From Mucor racemosus (taxonomy: Eukaryota; Mucoromycota; Mucoromycetes; Mucorales; Mucoraceae), in contig JAPEHQ010000008.1 of assembly GCA_027405735.1 (NCBI GenBank), positions 1,860,001-1,924,000 on the forward strand: 64,000 bases of DNA, in the 5' to 3' direction. Both the position numbers and the translations under genes were made by a program. Under the pieces are notes generated by a model. The model was given only the letters and a program-made list of their open reading frames with translations, did not search any database and was not told where the DNA came from. Positions 58,964 to 64,000 of the stretch are shown one piece after another (the stretch's first letter is position 1; every line of letters starts with the position of its first letter).

Positions 58964-60214
58964 ATGACCAACGCTTTCTCTGTGTTGTCCTTGAAGAGGA
59001 ACAGATCAACTAGTACATCTAAAGCGCAAAGTGTTGGATCATTTGAACCTGTTAGCAAACTATCAAGATTAAAGTCTGGATTAAATATATTTTCAAAGAT
59101 TTCAGATGCAATTACACAACATCAACAAGATAATCAATTTAATAACTATACCAAACGAACATCATTTATAGGAATTTTACAATATTTCCGTAATGATCAA
59201 GATACAAAAGATAAGTTTCGTTTAAGACGTAAAGCAACATATGCAAGTGATGGATACTATGAATATCATCAATATCATAAAAAATTAAACAGAAAACAGA
59301 AATATTCTCAGCAAGTTGAAAGAAATATTCATACATTACCTACTGCACATACCAAGAAATTAACAAGTATATTAATAAAACGAAGTGATACGAACCCAAT
59401 GAATCAACAAAAGCAACAACAACAACAATATCATCATCAACCAGAATTAACTAAAGTCAGCTCTAGACGATCTAATGCAACACATGTTTCAACATCAAAT
59501 ATTACTGTAAATTCAGAAGACCTTACTGCCAAAGAATTTGCTGATATTGCCGGTATCCGTATCTTGCCCGAAGAAGAAGAAGAAGAAGAAGACGAGGACA
59601 AAGAGGAGCAAGATGATCTAGATAATTTAATTGAAGTTAAACGGAAATTTAGTAGTGGAACATTCACAGATGAAGATATACACATGCATACTGTATCTAC
59701 TACTTCAAAAAGTTATTTGGATTATTTAGATGATCATCATCGATTATCAGTTATTAGCTATGCATCATTACAAAGCTATACTACTAGTAGTAAGCCAAAA
59801 ATCTGGGACAATGAATTTTGGCTAAACCCAGAAGATCATTATCAGCAACAACAAAACAGAATTAGCCGAAGTAATAGTGCAGCTACGCATCAATCAATAA
59901 TAAGCACATCAAATGAAAAAAAGCTTCTAGACCGAAAACCAAGTAAAATTGTAGTGGTTGAGCCACCTATTTTGCATGAACTACGCACTAGAAACAGTGA
60001 GAAAAAGGTAGACCAAAATAGCCATTGTGTAATAAAGAAGGGCCGCTTTGAGATTCATCTAGGCGATGGTAATCCAACGTCTGGTGAGTCTTCTTGTATA
60101 TTACCGACAACAACAGCGAGCGATACCACCACAGCTACTAACAGCAACAATTCCAATCGTCAGACTATTATTAATGAAGGTGTTTTGGAATGGAAAAGAA
60201 AAAGAAAAGACTAA
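58964..60214 (+). CDS. Unrecognised 416-residue low-complexity protein
   Basis: Single exon from ATG to TAA. It is mostly polar and basic, probably disordered, with a Ser/Thr-rich start, a Gln run near 148-155, an acidic run (LPEEEEEEEDEDKEEQDD, about 205-222) and a basic end (WKRKRKD). More ordered, possibly conserved islands are SEDLTAKEFADIAGIRIL (about 184-201), PKIWDNEFWLNPEDHY (about 277-292) and CVIKKGRFEIHLGDG (about 352-366). The WDxEFW and KKGRFxI words give the impression of short linear motifs rather than a domain. No family is recognised. Divergent from PI31; no membrane segment or signal peptide. Confidence 0.7.
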   Translation: MTNAFSVLSLKRNRSTSTSKAQSVGSFEPVSKLSRLKSGLNIFSKISDAITQHQQDNQFNNYTKRTSFIGILQYFRNDQDTKDKFRLRRKATYASDGYYEYHQYHKKLNRKQKYSQQVERNIHTLPTAHTKKLTSILIKRSDTNPMNQQKQQQQQYHHQPELTKVSSRRSNATHVSTSNITVNSEDLTAKEFADIAGIRILPEEEEEEEDEDKEEQDDLDNLIEVKRKFSSGTFTDEDIHMHTVSTTSKSYLDYLDDHHRLSVISYASLQSYTTSSKPKIWDNEFWLNPEDHYQQQQNRISRSNSAATHQSIISTSNEKKLLDRKPSKIVVVEPPILHELRTRNSEKKVDQNSHCVIKKGRFEIHLGDGNPTSGESSCILPTTTASDTTTATNSNNSNRQTIINEGVLEWKRKRKD

Positions 60215-60971
60215 CTATTATTATATATATACCATATGATTTTTCTCTGATTCTTTTTTTGTACAGTATTTATACCATCAATTCATTCATTTTGTATCAT
60301 GATATACTATATATTGTAGATACATCTACAGCATTCATTATATATATATATATATATACATATTTTATATATAAAAACTTTTTTTTACAAAATCATAATT
60401 CGTATTTTGCATTAATTTAGTACAACGGCAATTGCCTTTTTGTTTTGCCATTTTTCACCACTGTATATAATATCATATGACATCAAATTACATTAGTAAT
60501 TCATGCCAATTTAGAGAAGATAATCTTCCGAGTTTACCCTTTAGAAGCTTGTTGTCAAGAATTAATGCAACAAATTCCATTAAACCTTGGACAAATCCAT
60601 ACATTTGCATATTTAAAAAAAGAAAATGCCTCTCTTATTATATCTCGCTCTTGGAAATGAACGTGTATACATAATGCATCCATTATATACCTCATATTTT
60701 ACCTTTATTTATGTATGTGGATTTTATAGAATTTTGAATTGGTTATGATTACAATAATGATAAAAATGCTATTGTGACACACTGCCTAAAATCATGGAAA
60801 AAAATTAACACTGTATTAAGGAGCTAGAAAACACAGCATTTAAACATATTTTTTTTGAAAAAAAAATATCATTATAAACTCGATATATTTGGCTTTTATT
60901 TCCATGTAAGAAACCCATTTTATCCTAATTTAATAACCATGAAAAATCCTTTGAACATGACAATACGCTAC

Positions 60972-61002
<31 letters not shown>

Positions 61003-61431
61003 TTTTGAAATTACGATGATTTCCGTAATTTAACCAAAACAGAATTAAACGTTGTCAAGAAGAAATAAGGAGCTGCTCTTTTGAAAAAGCTAAATGATAA
61101 ATCTCCTTGATTATTGATCTTTTTTCCCCTGAAAAAAAAAGCTCCTTAACTACACTGCATAATACAGTGTGCTTGCGGATGTCTAACTAACATCATAATA
61201 ATATGACTATAATTGATATCAAAAATCACTATAAAATGAACTCTCGGGTTAAAGTGTATATGAAGAATAAGGGGGAAAGTTGAGTATTATGGTACAAGAT
61301 GATCCCTACCTTTCTGTGTCTACTATTTTTAATTGAAATACACTCTATCCCCCTAAGTTTTATACAAGTCATCTCACATCATCTTGTTCTTTTCAAACGT
61401 TTTTCTTTCATAAATATATACACAAATAATA
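60215..61431. other. 1.2 kb intergenic, no gene seen
   Basis: Contains a (TA)n run at 60339-60358, T tracts near 60971-61006 and the AT-rich upstream region of the Ca2+-ATPase gene. CTAAGTTTTATACAAG at about 61352 may supply a TATA-like box. Confidence 0.45.
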
Positions 61432-64000
61432 ATGAGAAGCTCAGACGAACATGATTCATATCCATCTTCATTAGAATTACCTGATCTTGCAACATCAGAA
61501 TCAACTAGTACATTAAAACCTAGTTCATCAATGGATATGCAAATTTTACCTCACATTGATCCAGCAAACCCATTTGCTTTTTCACTTGAACAAATGACAA
61601 ATATTGTTGACCATAAATATTTTCAATTCTTGCAATATGTTGGAGGTATTGAAGGTATTGCTAAAGGATTACACTCCAATATCAAATCAGGGCTTGATTG
61701 GAATGAAGATAATTTAGCTTATATTCGTATGTTTGATTTACAAAATGATAAGAAACAACAAGATGAGGCGTTTTATGAATCCCAGTTTCCATTATCTATG
61801 CAAGATTCAGAAACATTTGCACAAAGAAGACAGATATTTGGATCAAATGTATTACCAACTGTTGAAGAAGTGACCTTATTGCAGTTAATGTGGGAGTCAT
61901 TTCAAGATAAAACTCTGGTATATATACAATATATGTTAGAGAAAATAGACACACATTAACTTGACTTTTTACATTTATAGATATTATTGACCATTTCAGC
62001 AATGATATCACTAACAGTGGGCATATATGAAGATATTCATACAATTGAATATGATTCATTTGGAAATAAAATACCAGGTGTAAAATGGGTTGAAGGTGTA
62101 GCTATTATAGTTGCTGTTGTGTTGGTTGTTGTAGTTGGTAGTGTAAATGATTTTCAAAAGGAGAAGCAATTTCGTAGCTTAAATGCTAAAAAGGATGATC
62201 GACAAGTATCTGTAAGTAGTATCTGAATGCATAAGAAAAGAAGATTTATTTTAATACATTTTACACACAATAGGCTATTCGATCTGGTAAAAATGTACTG
62301 TTATCTATATATGATGTTCAAGTAGGTGATATTTTAAAACTTGAACCAGGAGATATTGTATGTGCAGATGGTGTGTTTATCCAGGGACATAATTTAAAAT
62401 GTGATGAATCAGCAGCTACAGGAGAATCTGATGCAGTAAGAAAATTGCCCTGGCAGGAGTGCTACCGACAACAACAAGAAAAAGAGCACCGTAATTCATT
62501 TAACTCTTTAGTTTGCATAACTGAACAAGATTTTATTGCTAATACAGAAAGAAGTAGTTTTGGTAGTGATGGATTTGGAGAAAGACAACCTGATCCATTC
62601 TTGATTTCAGGTTCAAAAATCATTGAAGGGATTTGTAGCTATATTGTCACTGCCATTGGTCCCAATTCTTTCCATGGACGTACCTTGATGGCACTTCGAA
62701 CCAAAGATGAAAATACACCACTTCAAGATAAATTGGATATTTTAGCTACCAGTATAGCCAAATGTGGTTTTGGAGCTGCTGTATTTTTACTGTCAATGTT
62801 ACTCATAAGAAGCATCGTGGGTTACGCAACCGGAAGTCTATCATCCGTACCCTCAGATATTGTTTCTCATATCATGCAAATTCTAATTACAACAGTTACC
62901 GTTATTGTAGTTGCAGTACCAGAAGGTTTACCACTTGCTGTTACTTTGGGTAAATACATAATATGACTAATAATTTTGGCATTATATTAAGCAAACAACT
63001 ATATTAGCTTTAGCATATGCTACACAAAGGATGTTGAAAGATAATAACCTAGTGCGAGTTTTAGCAGCATGTGAAACAATGGGAAACGCAACAACTATTT
63101 GTTCTGATAAAACAGGAACTTTGACGCAAAACAGAATGGCAGTTGTTGCAGGTACATTTGGTTCTTCTTTCAGATTTCTCAAAGATCCACCTGCATCTAG
63201 AAGTGATTTGATTGATATCAATCATGTTAAATCCAAAATACCAAACGCTGTAAGAAATTTTATAAATCAAGCAATGTCAGTAAACTCAACAGCCTTTCGA
63301 AACACAAACTCTGTTGGGGACACCTCATTAGTTGGCAATAAAACCGAAACAGCAATGCTGAATTTTGCTCAAGATCATATGGGATCAGAACCATTCGAAA
63401 TATTACGAACATTTTGGCAAGTAGAAGCAGTATTTCCTTTCAGTTCATCTAGAAAATTAATGGCTACAGTTATTCGTATTCCAACAGAAGGCGCTCCAAT
63501 TTATCGTGTACATGTAAAAGGTGCATCGGAGCTACTGTTGAATAAATGCTCTCGTATTATTTCAATGCATGATCCATTATACCACAATCAACATGGACAC
63601 GCAGCAAATAACTATGACATATCAACCCGTACAATGACAATTGAAAATAAGAGTAGAATGTCAAAAATCATACAAAGCTATGCTACTCGATGTTTAAGAA
63701 CATTAGCTATCTGTTATCAAGATTTCGATAGTTGGCCAACACATACCAAAATAGAACAAGTAATTGAAGAAGGAGGATTAACATTGCTTGGCATTGTTGG
63801 TATTGAAGATCCTTTGCGTAATGGTGTCACTGATGCAGTATCTGAATGCCAGAGAGCTGGTGTCTGTGTTAGAATGGTCACTGGTGATAATATGCTTACA
63901 GCAAAATCAATTGCTCGTCAATGCGGTATTTACTCTTATGGTTCGATTGCAATGGATGGACCTACATTTAGAAAATTAACTCCAATGGAACGCTTAGAGT
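61432..64000 (+). CDS. pmc1: P-type Ca2+-ATPase, Pmc1/PMCA type (3' end beyond window)
   Basis: Four exons seen: 61432-61917, 61981-62211, 62274-62949 and 63008 to the window end. The N-terminus is Ser/Thr-rich. Then come FAQRRQIFGSNVLPTVEEVT, membrane segments 1-2 around ILLTISAMISLTVGIYEDIH and VEGVAIIVAVVLVVVVGSVNDFQKEKQF, and the actuator domain GDILKLEPGDIVCADGVFI with DESAATGESD. Segment 4 has the calcium-binding VPEGLPLAVTLALAYA. The phosphorylation site is ICSDKTGTLTQN, and KGASELLLNKCS and VRMVTGDNMLTAKSIA follow. PMCA-type pumps export cytosolic Ca2+ to the vacuole or outside. The hinge TGDGVND and segments 5-10 lie beyond the edge. Confidence 0.95.

Overview
The window is AT-rich eukaryotic nuclear DNA. 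Its genes carry many short introns, mostly 50-60 bp with GTAAG-like donors and TAG acceptors. Gene content points to an early-diverging fungus, most likely Mucoromycota and probably Mucorales. It has fungal genes (BET/Bdf1, Kap95, Vrg4, vacuolar-type Pmc1, PdxT/Sno) together with genes that budding yeasts lack or have lost in this form: TRAP-alpha, LAMTOR2, eIF4A-III, PI31 with a canonical tail, and a Gcn5 with a PCAF-like Cys/His N-terminus. The lineage is inferred from gene content and intron style; no species is identified.

Layout: 1-510 holds the end of prohibitin-1 and a 50-residue Cys-rich protein. 1.4-6.8 kb is a repeat graveyard: two inverted copies of family A surround an LTR-like repeat (B), a multi-hairpin GCTCG/CGAGC foldback and another LTR-like end (C). 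9.2-20.9 kb is a gene block: BDF1 (+), EB1 (-), GCN5 (-), and importin-beta KAP95 (+), which is divergent from GCN5. 23.5-29.4 kb is a nearly full-length Ty3/gypsy retrotransposon with two in-frame stops. 30.9-35.7 kb is an apparently intact two-ORF APE-type LINE sitting exactly at the 5' end of a tRNA-Ala gene; its 14-bp target duplication is nucleotides 1-14 of the tRNA. 37.8-39.6 kb has LAMTOR2 and TRAP-alpha, then a broken sugar transporter at 40.6-41.4 kb. 42.3-45.7 kb is a second repeat nest: a family A copy split by B, D and C repeats and an AAGC-rich island. 47.4-53.3 kb has eIF4A-III (-), an intronless F-box gene (-), the GDP-mannose transporter VRG4 (+) and the PLP-synthase glutaminase (-). 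54.0-55.2 kb is a fourth family A copy. 55.3-64.0 kb has a CofD-like protein (-), PI31 (-), an unrecognised 416-residue protein (+) and a Ca2+-ATPase running off the right end (+).

The host genes are ordinary housekeeping functions: chromatin acetylation reading and writing (BDF1, GCN5), microtubule plus ends, nuclear import, ER translocation, TORC1 scaffold, exon-junction or rRNA helicase, glycosylation, vitamin B6, proteasome regulation and Ca2+ homeostasis. They do not form a pathway cluster. Several sit as head-to-head pairs with short shared upstream regions (GCN5/KAP95, F-box/VRG4, PI31/unknown). The most noteworthy signals are the tRNA-targeted LINE with its TAATG ORF junction, the four-copy family A repeat with conserved frames, the two hairpin-rich islands, and a 10-nt microexon in EB1. 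Splice structures were assembled by hand by joining frames across GT/AG sites; nearly all joins keep phase.
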